Positions 17,222 through 25,556 of a DNA stretch of 64,000 bases are shown here, piece after piece (position 1 is the first letter of the stretch; the number at the start of each line of letters is the position of its first letter). The notes under the pieces are model-generated. The model was not told where the DNA came from. It saw nothing but the letters and a program-made list of their open reading frames with translations, and made no database searches. The position numbers and the translations under genes are program-made. This stretch comes from Microbispora sp. ZYX-F-249 (GTDB lineage Bacteria > Actinomycetota > Actinomycetes > Streptosporangiales > Streptosporangiaceae): assembly GCF_039649665.1 (NCBI RefSeq), contig NZ_JBDJAW010000023.1, positions 1-64,000 of the forward strand, written 5' to 3'.

Positions 17222-17977
17222 GTGACCGTCATGAACCACACCCGACCCGAACGCCGGCAGGGTCCGTCCCTGGTCCGCGGCGGCCTCGTCCCCGAATCCA
17301 CCCACGACCAGCGCCTGCTCGACCGCCGTGGTCCCACCGGCTGGCTGCACGAGGATCCCTGGCGGGTCCTGCGCATCCAGTCCGAGTTCGTCGAGGGTTT
17401 CGGCGCCCTCGCGGACCTTCCCCCCGCCGTGACCGTCTTCGGCTCGGCCCGCACCGGTCCCGACAGCCCGGAGTACGAACTCGGGGTGAAGGTCGGCTCG
17501 GCGCTCGCCAAGGCGGGCTACGCGGTGATCACCGGCGGCGGCCCCGGCGTGATGGAGGCGGCCAACAAGGGCGCGCTCGAAGCCGGCGGCGTCTCGGTCG
17601 GCCTCGGCATCGAGCTGCCGCACGAGCAGCGCCTCAACGACTACGTGGACCTCGGCATCGAGTTCCGCTACTTCTTCGTGCGCAAGACGATGTTCGTCAA
17701 GTACGCCAGCGGGTTCGTGGCCCTGCCCGGCGGTTTCGGGACGCTCGACGAGCTGTTCGAGGCGCTGACCCTGGTCCAGACCCGGAAGGTCACCTCGTTC
17801 CCGGTGATCATGATGGGCGCCGCGTTCTGGGCGCCGCTCGTCGACTGGGTCCGCGACACGCTGCTGACCACCGGCAAGATCTCGAAGCAGGACGTCGACC
17901 TGATCTCGGTCACCGACGACCCCGACGAGGCCGTGCGGATCATCGTGGAGGCCGACCGGCGCGCCGCCACTCAGTAG
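17222..17977 (+). CDS. LOG family (TIGR00730-type) Rossmann-fold protein
   Basis: A 251-residue protein with the lysine-decarboxylase-like fold of LOG enzymes. Diagnostic motifs are VTVFGSART, ITGGGPGVMEAAN and PGGFGTLDELFE. Characterised family members are 5'-monophosphate phosphoribohydrolases that release the base from cytokinin ribotides or other nucleotides; the substrate here is unknown. The GTG at 17222 and the ATG three codons later are both possible starts. A second, shorter LOG gene follows 9 bp downstream, an arrangement also seen near dapE in other actinobacteria. Confidence 0.9.
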   Translation: MTVMNHTRPERRQGPSLVRGGLVPESTHDQRLLDRRGPTGWLHEDPWRVLRIQSEFVEGFGALADLPPAVTVFGSARTGPDSPEYELGVKVGSALAKAGYAVITGGGPGVMEAANKGALEAGGVSVGLGIELPHEQRLNDYVDLGIEFRYFFVRKTMFVKYASGFVALPGGFGTLDELFEALTLVQTRKVTSFPVIMMGAAFWAPLVDWVRDTLLTTGKISKQDVDLISVTDDPDEAVRIIVEADRRAATQ

Positions 17978-17986
17978 GGTTGCCCT

Positions 17987-18565
17987 GTGTTCGTCTGCGT
18001 GTACTGCTCGTCCAGCCAGAAGATCGACCGCAAGTACCTCGACCTCGCCCGTGAGGTGGGGACGGAACTGGCCCACCGCGGCCACGGCCTCGTCAGCGGA
18101 GGCGCGATCGTCTCCTGCATGGGCGAGGTCGCCCGGGCGGTCCGGGCCGGCGGCGGCCACACCATCGGGGTGATCCCCCAGGCCCTGGTCGACGTCGAGA
18201 TCGCCGACACCGACTCCGACGAGCTGATCGTCACGGCCGGCATGCGCGAGCGCAAGGGGATCATGGACGCCAGGTCCGACGCGTTCCTCGTGCTCCCGGG
18301 CGGCATCGGCACCCTGGAGGAGCTGTTCGAGATCTGGACCTCCCGGGTGCTCGGCCTGCACGAGCGGCCGCTGGTCGTCCTCGACCCCTGGGGCCTGTAC
18401 GCGCCGCTGCGCGATCTGGTCGACGGCATGTACGAGCAGGGCTTCACCCGGCCGAACGTGTTCGACGCGATCTCGTGGGCGACCACGGTGGAGGAGGCGC
18501 TCGACATGCTCGAGCTGTCCACCGTCCGCCTCAGCCCCACGGGCGAGGAGCTCGGCGAGAGCTAA
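17987..18565 (+). CDS. LOG family protein, short paralog
   Basis: A 192-residue LOG protein with VYCSSSQKID, VSGGAIVSCMGEVARA, ERKGIMDARSDAFLVLPGGIGTLEELFE and a C-terminal helix ending LSPTGEELGES. It is shorter at the N-terminus than the preceding paralog and closer to the TIGR00730 type with a phosphoribohydrolase active site (Arg/Glu in PGGIGTLEE). The glycine-rich GGGPG of the upstream gene is GGAIVSCMG here. Its 3' end overlaps the convergent small gene by 4 bp. The two genes probably form one transcript. Confidence 0.9.
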   Translation: MFVCVYCSSSQKIDRKYLDLAREVGTELAHRGHGLVSGGAIVSCMGEVARAVRAGGGHTIGVIPQALVDVEIADTDSDELIVTAGMRERKGIMDARSDAFLVLPGGIGTLEELFEIWTSRVLGLHERPLVVLDPWGLYAPLRDLVDGMYEQGFTRPNVFDAISWATTVEEALDMLELSTVRLSPTGEELGES

Positions 18566-18834
18566 GCCAGGCCGCGGCGGGTCAGGGCGGGGGGCCTGCG
18601 GCCCAGCAGGGCCTCGGTCATGTCGAGGGCCTGCCGTACGTCGTGGGACGTGCGGAAGACGCTCGCGCCCGCCCAGGCGAACGCGGCGGCGGCCGCGAGG
18701 GCCTCGGTCTCGTCGCCGGGGAGCGTCACGACGACGGTGTGTCCCGCCCGGGCCAGCGCGGACACCTCCGGCAGCGAGGCGGCCTCGACCCAGCCGGGCT
18801 CGGTCTCGTCGTCGGGCCCGATCACGCGCGTCAT
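18562..18834 (-). CDS. Small protein resembling the C-terminus of dihydropteroate synthase
   Basis: 90 residues from ATG 18832-18834 behind GGAAGC. The C-terminal half (AAAAFAWAGASVFRTSHDV, QALDMTEALLGRRPPALTRRGLA) looks like the last strand and helix of actinobacterial pterin-binding DHPS proteins, but the catalytic N-terminal regions are absent. In mycobacteria folP2 lies at this place, between the LOG and DivIVA/tag genes, so this may be a reduced relic or a descendant with a new role; its orientation is opposite to its neighbours. It may no longer be an enzyme. Confidence 0.55.
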   Translation of the reverse strand: MTRVIGPDDETEPGWVEAASLPEVSALARAGHTVVVTLPGDETEALAAAAAFAWAGASVFRTSHDVRQALDMTEALLGRRPPALTRRGLA

Positions 18835-18877
18835 GCTTCCATGCTCGCACGCCGGTGAGTTGTGGCACGATTCGTAT

Positions 18878-19279
18878 GTGCTGGTCGTACTCGTCATCGC
18901 CGGGCTCGCCGTGATCGTCTGCGTGGTCATGGTCTCGTTGGGACGCGGCGGGGAGATGGCGGAGTTCCCTCCTGACGCGCCGCCGCTCGATCTGCCCGCG
19001 GCCGGCCAGGTGACCCCCGCCGACCTGATCGCGCTTCAGCTCCCCATCGGCCTCGTGGGCTACAGCACCCAGGCGGTCGACGAGACCCTGCACCGCGTCT
19101 CGGTCGCGCTGGGGGAGCGCGACACCCGCATCGCCGTGCTGGAGCAGCGCGTGGCCGAGTTATCGTACGCCCGGCCGCAGGTGCGTCAGGAGACGCCGCA
19201 GGCCGAGGCGGAGCGGACCGACGCCGCCGACGAGAGCCTGGCCGAGCGTGATCGCGCCGAGGCGGAGGAGGCGTGGTGA
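18878..19279 (+). CDS. DivIVA-domain-containing membrane protein
   Basis: 133 residues from GTG 18878. An N-terminal membrane helix (VLVVLVIAGLAVIVCVVMV) is followed by a short DivIVA-like segment (VGYSTQAVDETLHRVSVALGERDTRIAVLEQRV) in which a GY.. element precedes a coiled coil, and an acidic Glu/Ala-rich tail. DivIVA relatives recognise membrane curvature and organise polar growth in actinobacteria; this small member is likely peripheral to that. Its stop overlaps the tag start (GTGA). The position matches Rv1209-like genes next to tag in mycobacteria. Confidence 0.78.
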   Translation: MLVVLVIAGLAVIVCVVMVSLGRGGEMAEFPPDAPPLDLPAAGQVTPADLIALQLPIGLVGYSTQAVDETLHRVSVALGERDTRIAVLEQRVAELSYARPQVRQETPQAEAERTDAADESLAERDRAEAEEAW

Positions 19280-19854
19280 CGGCGCACGACGGGCTCGTCC
19301 GCTGCGGGTGGGCGGGCACGACGCCCGACTACGTCGCCTACCACGACGAGGAGTGGGGCCGTCCGGTCCGCGGGGACGACCTCGTCTTCGAACGGATCAC
19401 CCTTGAGGCGTTCCAGTCCGGCCTGTCGTGGCTGACGATCCTGCGCAAGCGGGACAACTTCCGCAAGGCGTTCGCCGGGTTCTCCATCCCGGCGGTGGCG
19501 GCCTTCGGCGAGAGCGACGTGGAGCGCCTCCTCGCCGACACGGGCATCGTGCGCAACCGCGCCAAGATCGAGGCGGCCGTCGCCAACGCCCGCGCCGCCG
19601 CGGAGCTGCCGGGCGGGCTGTCGGCGCTGGTGTGGCGGTACGCCGAGGAGCCCGGGCGGGTGCCCGCCACCCTCGCCGACGTCCCGGCCAGCACCGCCGG
19701 CTCCACGGCGCTGGCCAAGGAGCTCAAGAAGAACGGCTTCCGCTTCGTCGGGCCCACCACGGCCTACGCCCTGATGCAGGCCATCGGGCTGGTGAACGAC
19801 CACGTGGCCGACTGCCACGTCCGAGAGGCCGTCAGCGCCCTCCGCCGTGTCTGA
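19276..19854 (+). CDS. tag: DNA-3-methyladenine glycosylase I
   Basis: A 192-residue base-excision repair enzyme of the HhH superfamily. Landmarks are RCGWAG near the N-terminus, YHDEEWG, FERITLEAFQSGLSWLTILRKR, FRFVGPTTAYALMQAIG and the C-terminal NDHVADCH. The conserved Cys and His of RCGW and of HVADCH bind the structural zinc of Tag proteins. The second of two adjacent GTG codons is used because AGGAGG is better spaced to it; it overlaps the upstream stop by 4 nt, so translation is coupled. Confidence 0.95.
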   Translation: MTAHDGLVRCGWAGTTPDYVAYHDEEWGRPVRGDDLVFERITLEAFQSGLSWLTILRKRDNFRKAFAGFSIPAVAAFGESDVERLLADTGIVRNRAKIEAAVANARAAAELPGGLSALVWRYAEEPGRVPATLADVPASTAGSTALAKELKKNGFRFVGPTTAYALMQAIGLVNDHVADCHVREAVSALRRV

Positions 19855-20024
19855 TTGCTTCTAAGCGCCTATCGGCCTTCGCTGTGTTGTCTGCTTCGAA
19901 GCGCCTACCGGCCTTCGCTGTGTTGTCTGCTTGAAAGCGCCTACCGGCCTTCGCTGTGTTGTCTGCTTGAAAGCGCCTATCGGCCTTCGCTGTGTTGTCT
20001 GCTTCGAAGCGCCTATCGGCCTTC
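19848..20024. repeat. 36-bp tandem repeat (about 4.7 copies) between convergent genes
   Basis: Nearly identical 36-bp units, phase TGTCTGCTTCGAAGCGCC ... TTCGCTGTGT, follow head to tail from the end of tag into the last codons of the enoyl-CoA hydratase gene. Copies differ at a few sites only (CTATCGG/CTACCGG; TTCGAA/TTGAAA). Each contains a GCTTCGAAGC or near palindrome. The copy overlapping the hydratase gene supplies its final codons and stop, so the array seems to be repeated duplication of that gene end. There are no spacers, so this is not CRISPR. Confidence 0.9.
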
Positions 20025-20792
20025 GAAGGTCGGCCTCTCCTTGTTGAGGAACGCCTTGGTCGCCGCCGCGTGGTCGGCGGTGGCCGCACACTCGTCCTGA
20101 AGCTCCGCCTCCCGCTCCAGCGCGTCGGCGAGGGAGCAGGACGCCGCGTGGTCCAGCGCCGCCTTCGTGGCGGCGTACGCCCGGGTGGGCCCCTGCGCGA
20201 GCCGTACGGCGAGGCCGCGGGCGGCGGACGCCAGCCGGTCGGCCGGGACCACCTCGGCGACCAGGCCGAGCTCCAGGGCCCTGGCGGCGTCCACGACCTC
20301 GCCGAGCAGCAGCATCTGGCGGGCGCGCGCGGGACCGACGAGCCGCTGCAGGGTCCACGACGCGCCGGAGTCGGGCGCGAGCCCGATCCCGGTGAACGCC
20401 ATCGAGAATCTGGCGCCCTCCGCCACCACCCGGAAGTCGCACGCGAACGCCAGCGAGGCGCCCGCCCCCGCGGCGACCCCGTTGACGGCGGCCACGACGG
20501 GCTTGCCCATCGTGGCGACGGCCAGCACGATCGGGTTGTAGTGCTCGCGCACGGTGTTGGCCAGCCCGAGACCCCGGTCGAGGTTGCCGGCGTGCTCGCG
20601 CAGGTCCTGCCCCGCGCAGAAGGCCCGGCCCGCGCCGGTGAGGAGCACGGCCCGCACCGACGCGTCGTCCGCGGCGCGCCGCACGGCCGCGAGCAGTTCG
20701 GTATTCATCGCGACGGTCAGCGAGTTCATCGCGTCGGGGCGGTTCAGTGTGATCGTGGCGACGGCTTCGTCGACGTCGTAGGTCACGGTCAT
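20013..20792 (-). CDS. Enoyl-CoA hydratase/isomerase (PaaG-like)
   Basis: A 259-residue crotonase-fold enzyme. The oxyanion-hole segments are GRAFCAGQDL and NGVAAGAGASLAFACD; the acid/base region is GIGLAPDSGASWTLQRLVG, where Asp replaces the second catalytic Glu of classical hydratases, as in PaaG-type isomerases. The end KAFLNKERPTFEGR is typical. ATG 20790-20792 is chosen, directly after the PaaX gene stop; an upstream ATG would add five residues and overlap it. Pairing with a PaaX regulator supports a role in phenylacetyl-CoA or related ring/acyl-CoA breakdown. The final codons lie in the 36-bp repeat array. Confidence 0.87.
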   Translation of the reverse strand: MTVTYDVDEAVATITLNRPDAMNSLTVAMNTELLAAVRRAADDASVRAVLLTGAGRAFCAGQDLREHAGNLDRGLGLANTVREHYNPIVLAVATMGKPVVAAVNGVAAGAGASLAFACDFRVVAEGARFSMAFTGIGLAPDSGASWTLQRLVGPARARQMLLLGEVVDAARALELGLVAEVVPADRLASAARGLAVRLAQGPTRAYAATKAALDHAASCSLADALEREAELQDECAATADHAAATKAFLNKERPTFEGR

Positions 20793-20793
20793 C

Positions 20794-21567
20794 TCAGGCG
20801 GCTCCATTCAGTGTGCGGTCCACGAACGCGGCGGCGGCGGGCAACAGCCGCGCGGCCTCCTGGTCGAAGAAGGCGCGGGCCTTCTCGCCCGGCCAGCCCG
20901 GCGGCAGCAGATCGGCGGGGAGCCCGGGGTCGCGGAACAGGAAGTTGCGCCAGCCGTGCACCAGCCTGCTGCGGACGGCGAAGACCCGGTCGTCCGGCGC
21001 GTCGTCGGGCAGCGAGCCGACCAGGTCCGCGGCGCTGGCCAGCCAATCCTCGTACGCGTCGCCGATGGCGTCCAGGTCCCACGCGCGGGCGAGCAGGTCA
21101 CGCGGGTCGCCCTCGTACGCGGCGTCGAACCGATGGCCGGGCACCCGCAGCGCGTCGAGCTCCGGCGACGGCCGGGGGCCGATCCAGGTCGTCTCCGACA
21201 GCGGGGCGTATCCGAGGAAGGCGAGGTCGGCACGGAGCCGCTCGCGCCGGGCCCGGTCCCTGACCGGTTCGAGCACCAGGACGTGCCAGCGCCCGGCCCA
21301 CGGCGCGTCGCCCCCGCGGTAGACGCGGGCCGCCGTCTCGTCGAGCCTGCGTTCGCACTTCGGGGTGACCGCGTACCCCGGTCCCTGCGGCAGCCGTACG
21401 GGGTCGAGCCAGCCCTGCCTGACCATGCGGGATATGGCGGTCCTCACGGCGGGCGCCGCGATGTCGAGCGGCGCGAGCAGCCTCACGAGCGCGGCCACTG
21501 AGGCACGGCCACCACGGGTGCGAAGGTGGTCCCCATAAAGATCGAAAAGCGCGGCTCGGGCGTTCAC
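20794..21567 (-). CDS. PaaX family transcriptional regulator
   Basis: A 257-residue GntR-like winged-helix repressor. The N-terminal HTH runs through VAALVRLLAPLDIAAPAVRTAISRMVRQGWL, followed by the PaaX central domain (WHVLVLEPVRDRARRERLRADLAFLGYAPLSETTWIGP) and C-terminal effector domain (VHGWRNFLFRDPGLPADLLPPGWPG). Known PaaX proteins bind phenylacetyl-CoA and repress catabolic operons. The GTG at 21565-21567 starts the conserved VNARAALFDLYGDHL. It is cotranscribed with the following hydratase gene, which is probably in its regulon. Confidence 0.9.
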   Translation of the reverse strand: MNARAALFDLYGDHLRTRGGRASVAALVRLLAPLDIAAPAVRTAISRMVRQGWLDPVRLPQGPGYAVTPKCERRLDETAARVYRGGDAPWAGRWHVLVLEPVRDRARRERLRADLAFLGYAPLSETTWIGPRPSPELDALRVPGHRFDAAYEGDPRDLLARAWDLDAIGDAYEDWLASAADLVGSLPDDAPDDRVFAVRSRLVHGWRNFLFRDPGLPADLLPPGWPGEKARAFFDQEAARLLPAAAAFVDRTLNGAA

Positions 21568-21747
21568 CCCACCCAGTGTGGGGTCACGTCCGGTCCGTCC
21601 ACAACGCGTGCCGCGCCGCATTGATCCACTGACCGGAGCCGGGCCGTTACCTTTTTGAGCTCGGAGGCGGGATAATAGAACATCACAGAAACGTGAATAC
21701 GCCGGTTACCCTCCGGGGCGGCCGACAACGCGGGAAGGGATACACGC

Positions 21748-21915
21748 ATGGCGGCGATGAAGCCGCGGACCGGTGACGGTCCGCTGGAGGTCACCAAGGA
21801 AGGACGGGGCATCGTCATGCGGGTCCCTCTCGAAGGTGGCGGCCGACTCGTCGTGGAGCTGTCCGCGGACGAGGCCAGTGCCCTCGGCGACGCGCTGAAG
21901 AAGGTGGTCGGCTGA
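21748..21915 (+). CDS. DUF3117 small conserved protein
   Basis: A 55-residue protein from ATG 21748 behind GGAAGGGA. The sequence MAAMKPRTGDGPLEVTKEG ... VMRVPLEGGGRLVVELS ... EASALGDALKKVVG matches the actinobacterial DUF3117 family, highly conserved and of unknown function. It is divergent from paaX, with a 180-bp intergenic region that includes GATAAT at 21671-21676, a possible -10 element. The next gene, pepA, begins 78 bp later. Confidence 0.9.
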   Translation: MAAMKPRTGDGPLEVTKEGRGIVMRVPLEGGGRLVVELSADEASALGDALKKVVG

Positions 21916-21993
21916 TCTGATCAGCCGACCTGTTCGATTCACGGCCCTGGCGGCGGGTGATCCCGCCCCGGGGCCGCCCTGTTGGAGGTGGAC

Positions 21994-23439
21994 GTGCCCA
22001 TCGAGACCACGCCGGTCTTCGCCGGTCCTCACGGTGACGACAGTCGCGGCGCCGGGGTCGCGCCGGACGCCGACCTGGTGGCCGTGCCCTTCGGCCCGGA
22101 TCTGACCCCCGCCGCGGCGTCCTGGCTCGAGTCGCCCGTGCCGGTGGACGCGCTGCTCGCGCATTACGAGGCCAAGGGGGAGCCCGGCGAGGTCGTGGAG
22201 GTGCCGGTGGCGCGGGACGGCGGCGTCCGCCGCGTCCTGCTGTACGGCACCGGCGACGGCTCGGCCGCCGCGCTGCGCAAGGCCGGGGCGGCCGTCGCGA
22301 GGCGGGCGAAGGGCCGCGCCTCGCTGTCGGTCGTCGTCCCGTCCGAGGGGGAGTCCGCCGCCCTGGTCGAGGGGGCGCTGCTCGCGGCGTACACGTTCAC
22401 CATCGGCAACGGCCGCACCAAGCCGGTAGGGGAGATCGTCTTCGTCGGCGGGGACGAGCGGGAGCTGAAGCGCGGCGAGGCCGTCGCGCGGGCCACCGCC
22501 CTCGCCCGCGACCTCGTCAACACCCCGTCCTCGGTGAAGACGCCCGCGTGGCTCGCCGACCAGGCGAAGGCGGTCGCGGCCGAGTCCGGGCTCGACGTGC
22601 GGGTGTGGGAGGAGCCCGAGCTCGGTGAGTTCGGCGGCATCAGGGCGGTCGGGCAGGGGTCGGTCAGCCCGCCGCGCCTGGTCCAGCTCTCCTACACCCC
22701 GGAGAACCCGCGCGCCCACGTGGTGCTCGCCGGCAAGGGCATCACGTTCGACACCGGCGGCCTGTCCCTGAAGCCCACCGAGGGCATGAAGGCGATGAAG
22801 ACGGACATGGCGGGCGGCGCCGCCGTCATCGCCGCGATGAGCGCGCTGGCGGCCTTCGAGGCGCCGGTGCGGGTCACCGGCCTCGTGGCGTGCGCGGAGA
22901 ACTCCATCTCGGGATCGGCGCAGCGGCCCGGGGACGTCATCACCCAGTACGGCGGGCGCACGGTCGAGGTGCTGAACACCGACGCCGAGGGCCGTCTGGT
23001 GCTGGCCGACGCGCTGGCGTACGCGCACGCCGAGCTGGACCCCGACGTCGTCGTCGACATCGCGACGCTGACCGGGGCGGCCAAGGTCGCGCTCGGCCAG
23101 TCGCTCGCGGCCGTCTACTCGACCGACGACTCGCTGGCCGCCGCGCTGGTAGACGCCGGCGAGGCCAGCGGGGAGCGGCTGTGGCGGATGCCGCTCGTCG
23201 AGGACTACCGCGCGATGCTCGATTCTGACGTGGCCGACCTGGCCAACATCGACACGATGAAGTCGGGCGCGGCGGGGTCGATCACCGCGGCGCTGTTCCT
23301 GCGCGAGTTCACCGGCGGCCGGCCCTGGGCGCACCTGGACATCGCGGGGCCCGCGCGGGCCGGCTCGGACGAGGGGGAGATCACCAAGGGCGGCACCGGC
23401 TTCGGCGTCCGCCTGCTCCTGCGTTACCTGACCGCCTGA
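21994..23439 (+). CDS. pepA: Leucyl aminopeptidase (M17)
   Basis: A 481-residue cytosolic M17 aminopeptidase with two metal ions. Catalytic and metal motifs are GKGITFDTGGLSLKP, MKTDMAGGAAV and NTDAEGRLVLADAL, with a C-terminal GSAGSITAALFL-type signature (KSGAAGSITAALFLREF). The GTG at 21994 is chosen because GGAGG is 5 nt upstream; earlier GTG/TTG codons lie inside that site. It functions in peptide turnover and processing. It is convergent with the methyltransferase gene, 6 bp apart. Confidence 0.95.
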   Translation: MPIETTPVFAGPHGDDSRGAGVAPDADLVAVPFGPDLTPAAASWLESPVPVDALLAHYEAKGEPGEVVEVPVARDGGVRRVLLYGTGDGSAAALRKAGAAVARRAKGRASLSVVVPSEGESAALVEGALLAAYTFTIGNGRTKPVGEIVFVGGDERELKRGEAVARATALARDLVNTPSSVKTPAWLADQAKAVAAESGLDVRVWEEPELGEFGGIRAVGQGSVSPPRLVQLSYTPENPRAHVVLAGKGITFDTGGLSLKPTEGMKAMKTDMAGGAAVIAAMSALAAFEAPVRVTGLVACAENSISGSAQRPGDVITQYGGRTVEVLNTDAEGRLVLADALAYAHAELDPDVVVDIATLTGAAKVALGQSLAAVYSTDDSLAAALVDAGEASGERLWRMPLVEDYRAMLDSDVADLANIDTMKSGAAGSITAALFLREFTGGRPWAHLDIAGPARAGSDEGEITKGGTGFGVRLLLRYLTA

Positions 23440-23445
23440 CGCCCC

Positions 23446-24075
23446 TCAGGTCAGCTTCACGGCGGCCAGGAGGCCGGAACCGAGCGGCAGCATCAGCGGA
23501 CGCAGCCGCTCGTCGTTCCTGACGAGCTTGCCCAGCTCCCGGATCGCGACGGTGTCCGGGTCGCGCTGGGTCGGGTCGGCCACCTGGTCGCCGCAGAAGG
23601 CGTCGCAGAAGACCACGACCCCGCCCCGGCGCAGGAGCCGTACCGACTCGGTGAGGTAGTCGATGTACTCCTGCTTGGCCGCGTCGCAGAAGACCATGTC
23701 GTAGCCGCCGTCGGCGAGGCGGGGGAGCACGTCGAGCGCGCGGCCGCCGATCAGGCGGATGCGGCTGCCGGAGAACCCGGCCTCCGCGAACGTCTGGCGC
23801 GCCATGCGCTGGTGCTCCGGCTCCACGTCGACGCTGGTGAGCGTGCCGTCCGGGCGCATGCCGCGCAGCAGCCACAGGCCGGAGACCCCGCACCCGGTGC
23901 CGACCTCCACCACCGAGCGCGCGTTGGCCACGGTGGCGAGGAAGCAGAGCGCCGCTCCGCACCCGGGCAGGATCGGGTGCGCCCCGACCTCGATGCCCCG
24001 CCGGCGCGCGGTCCGCAGGATGTCGTCCTCCGGGACGAACTCCTCCGCGTACTCCAGGCTGGCCGGTGTCGCCAT
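23446..24075 (-). CDS. O-methyltransferase (family 3 type, Rv1220c-like)
   Basis: A 209-residue SAM-dependent enzyme. SVVEVGTGCGVSGLWLL is motif I, LTSVDVEPEHQRMAR the post-I acidic strand, YDMVFCDAAKQEYIDYL the metal-dependent catechol-OMT-like motif, and LRRGGVVVFCDAF follows. ATG 24073-24075 is preferred since GGGAGAGG precedes it and homologs begin MATPASLEYAEEFV; an ATG eight codons upstream is possible. It is divergent from sigE exactly as Rv1220c is in M. tuberculosis. The substrate is unknown. Confidence 0.88.
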   Translation of the reverse strand: MATPASLEYAEEFVPEDDILRTARRRGIEVGAHPILPGCGAALCFLATVANARSVVEVGTGCGVSGLWLLRGMRPDGTLTSVDVEPEHQRMARQTFAEAGFSGSRIRLIGGRALDVLPRLADGGYDMVFCDAAKQEYIDYLTESVRLLRRGGVVVFCDAFCGDQVADPTQRDPDTVAIRELGKLVRNDERLRPLMLPLGSGLLAAVKLT

Positions 24076-24133
24076 CGGCCTCTCCCTCCCCTGCTTCATG
24101 TTGGTCGCAGCCTAGGGGAGTCGGACCGGAACG

Positions 24134-24160
24134 GGAACTCACGCCACAACGGGGACGTTG
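24134..24160 (+). promoter_or_regulatory. Putative ECF sigma (SigE-type) promoter
   Basis: GGAACT at 24134-24139 and CGTTG at 24156-24160, separated by 16 nt, match the GGAAC-N16-CGTT pattern of ECF sigma factor promoters, including those used by mycobacterial SigE. It lies 75-105 bp upstream of the sigE start, suggesting autoregulation. It was found by eye; no transcription start is known. Confidence 0.5.
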
Positions 24161-24266
24161 CACGCTTTGAACGGTCTTTGTTCGAGACCGCTCGGCCCGC
24201 GGTGCGCAGGAAGGGGCGAAACCAGGCACTATGGCTGTAGCGACGATCCTGCAGAGAGGAATGCCG

Positions 24267-24869
24267 GTGGACGAGCACGACCACCAGGCGGAGACTTCGG
24301 TGTCCGACTGGACGCCTCCCACATGGGAGGAGGTCGTCCGCACTCATTCCGCCCGGGTCTACCGGCTGGCCTATCGGCTGACGGGCAACGTCCACGACGC
24401 CGAGGACCTCACTCAGGAGGTCTTCGTCCGGGTATTCCGGTCCCTGTCGAGCTACACCCCGGGCACGTTCGAGGGGTGGCTGCACCGGATCACGACGAAC
24501 CTCTTCCTCGACATGGCGCGGCGCAAGCAGCGCATCCGCTTCGAGGGGCTGGCGGACGACGCGGCCGAACGGCTGCACGGACGTGAACCGTCCCCGGCGC
24601 AGGCGTACGACGACGCGCACCTGGAGCCCGACATCCAGGCCGCGCTCGACGCCCTGGCGCCGGAGTTCCGGGCCGCCGTGGTGCTGTGCGACATCGAGGG
24701 ACTGTCCTACGAGGAGATCGCCGCGACGCTCGGCGTGAAACTCGGCACGGTGCGCAGCCGCATCCATCGCGGCCGCGCCCAACTGCGGGAGGCGCTCGAC
24801 CACCGGGCGCCCTCGGCGAACCGGAACGGCGACCAAACCCCCCCTTCATTCAGCAGGGAGGGACTGTGA
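24267..24869 (+). CDS. sigE: ECF RNA polymerase sigma factor SigE
   Basis: About 200 residues. Region 2 is [32 protein letters not shown] and region 4 is [39 protein letters not shown], the ECF two-domain plan. A GTG at 24267 has GAGAGGA 6 nt upstream; ATG 24231 would add 12 residues without a clear ribosome binding site, and in mycobacteria alternative sigE starts are used. It directs the response to envelope stress. It overlaps the anti-sigma gene by 4 nt (GTGA), and the order sigE-rseA-htrA-tatB is conserved. Confidence 0.93.
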   Translation: MDEHDHQAETSVSDWTPPTWEEVVRTHSARVYRLAYRLTGNVHDAEDLTQEVFVRVFRSLSSYTPGTFEGWLHRITTNLFLDMARRKQRIRFEGLADDAAERLHGREPSPAQAYDDAHLEPDIQAALDALAPEFRAAVVLCDIEGLSYEEIAATLGVKLGTVRSRIHRGRAQLREALDHRAPSANRNGDQTPPSFSREGL

Positions 24870-25429
24870 GTCATCTTGGCGAGCGCGTCTCCGCGCTCAT
24901 CGACGGCGAACTCAGTCACAACGAGCGAGAACGCGCGCTGGCGCACCTGACGTTCTGCGCGGACTGCCGCGCGGAGGTCGAGGCGATGCGGGCGCTGAAG
25001 ACCCGTCTGCGGTCCATGGACCCGCCCGCGATGCCGGCGGACCTCACCATGTCGCTGCTGCGGATGGCGGAGCCGGGAGGGCCGTTGCCGCCGCGGATGC
25101 GGCCCTTTCCCGACCACCCGGCCTTCGGCGCCGGGCGGCTTCCCGGCATGCACGCCGCCGGGCCGATGGACAACCGGCCCCGGGGCAGGGACGGCGGACG
25201 ATCGGGTCCGGGGCGGCCCGGCAGGATCAGACGCGCCGGATACGTCGCCGTGGGAATGGCCGGCGCCGCCGTCGCCCTCGGCACCATGCTCATGGCCGGC
25301 GGATCCACCGCCACCCCGAACCCGACGCCCGGGCAGATGTTCGTACAGCATCCCGCCCAGAACAGGGCGCCCGTGGTGAGCACGTCGCCCAGCCCGTCAC
25401 CGAGCGTCACCAGGGGGCTTTCGCGCTGA
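24866..25429 (+). CDS. rseA: Anti-sigma-E factor RseA (zinc-finger, membrane-anchored)
   Basis: A 187-residue protein. The N-terminal ZAS domain has the HxxxCxxC signature in [15 protein letters not shown], which binds and inhibits an ECF sigma factor in a redox- or zinc-sensitive way. A long Pro/Gly/Arg-rich linker leads to one predicted membrane helix ([19 protein letters not shown]) and a short Pro/Ser-rich outer tail. The GTG start overlaps the sigE stop, so stoichiometric coupling is likely. M. tuberculosis RseA is partly cytosolic; the helix here suggests a transmembrane type. Confidence 0.92.
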   Translation: MSHLGERVSALIDGELSHNERERALAHLTFCADCRAEVEAMRALKTRLRSMDPPAMPADLTMSLLRMAEPGGPLPPRMRPFPDHPAFGAGRLPGMHAAGPMDNRPRGRDGGRSGPGRPGRIRRAGYVAVGMAGAAVALGTMLMAGGSTATPNPTPGQMFVQHPAQNRAPVVSTSPSPSPSVTRGLSR

Positions 25430-25556
25430 GCCGAGGAGACGGCATACGATCGGACACCGCAGCCGTCGTGTGCCGCTGTCCTCAGGGTTTCCGGCATGGT
25501 GCCGGTACCGCGTGGCTGCCAGCGGATGACCCCGTGCGCGAGGAGTGAGTGCCGCG

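Noticed and set aside
19848-20024. CRISPR array
   Set aside because: The 36-bp period is close to CRISPR repeat lengths, but units are contiguous with no spacers and no cas genes are near.
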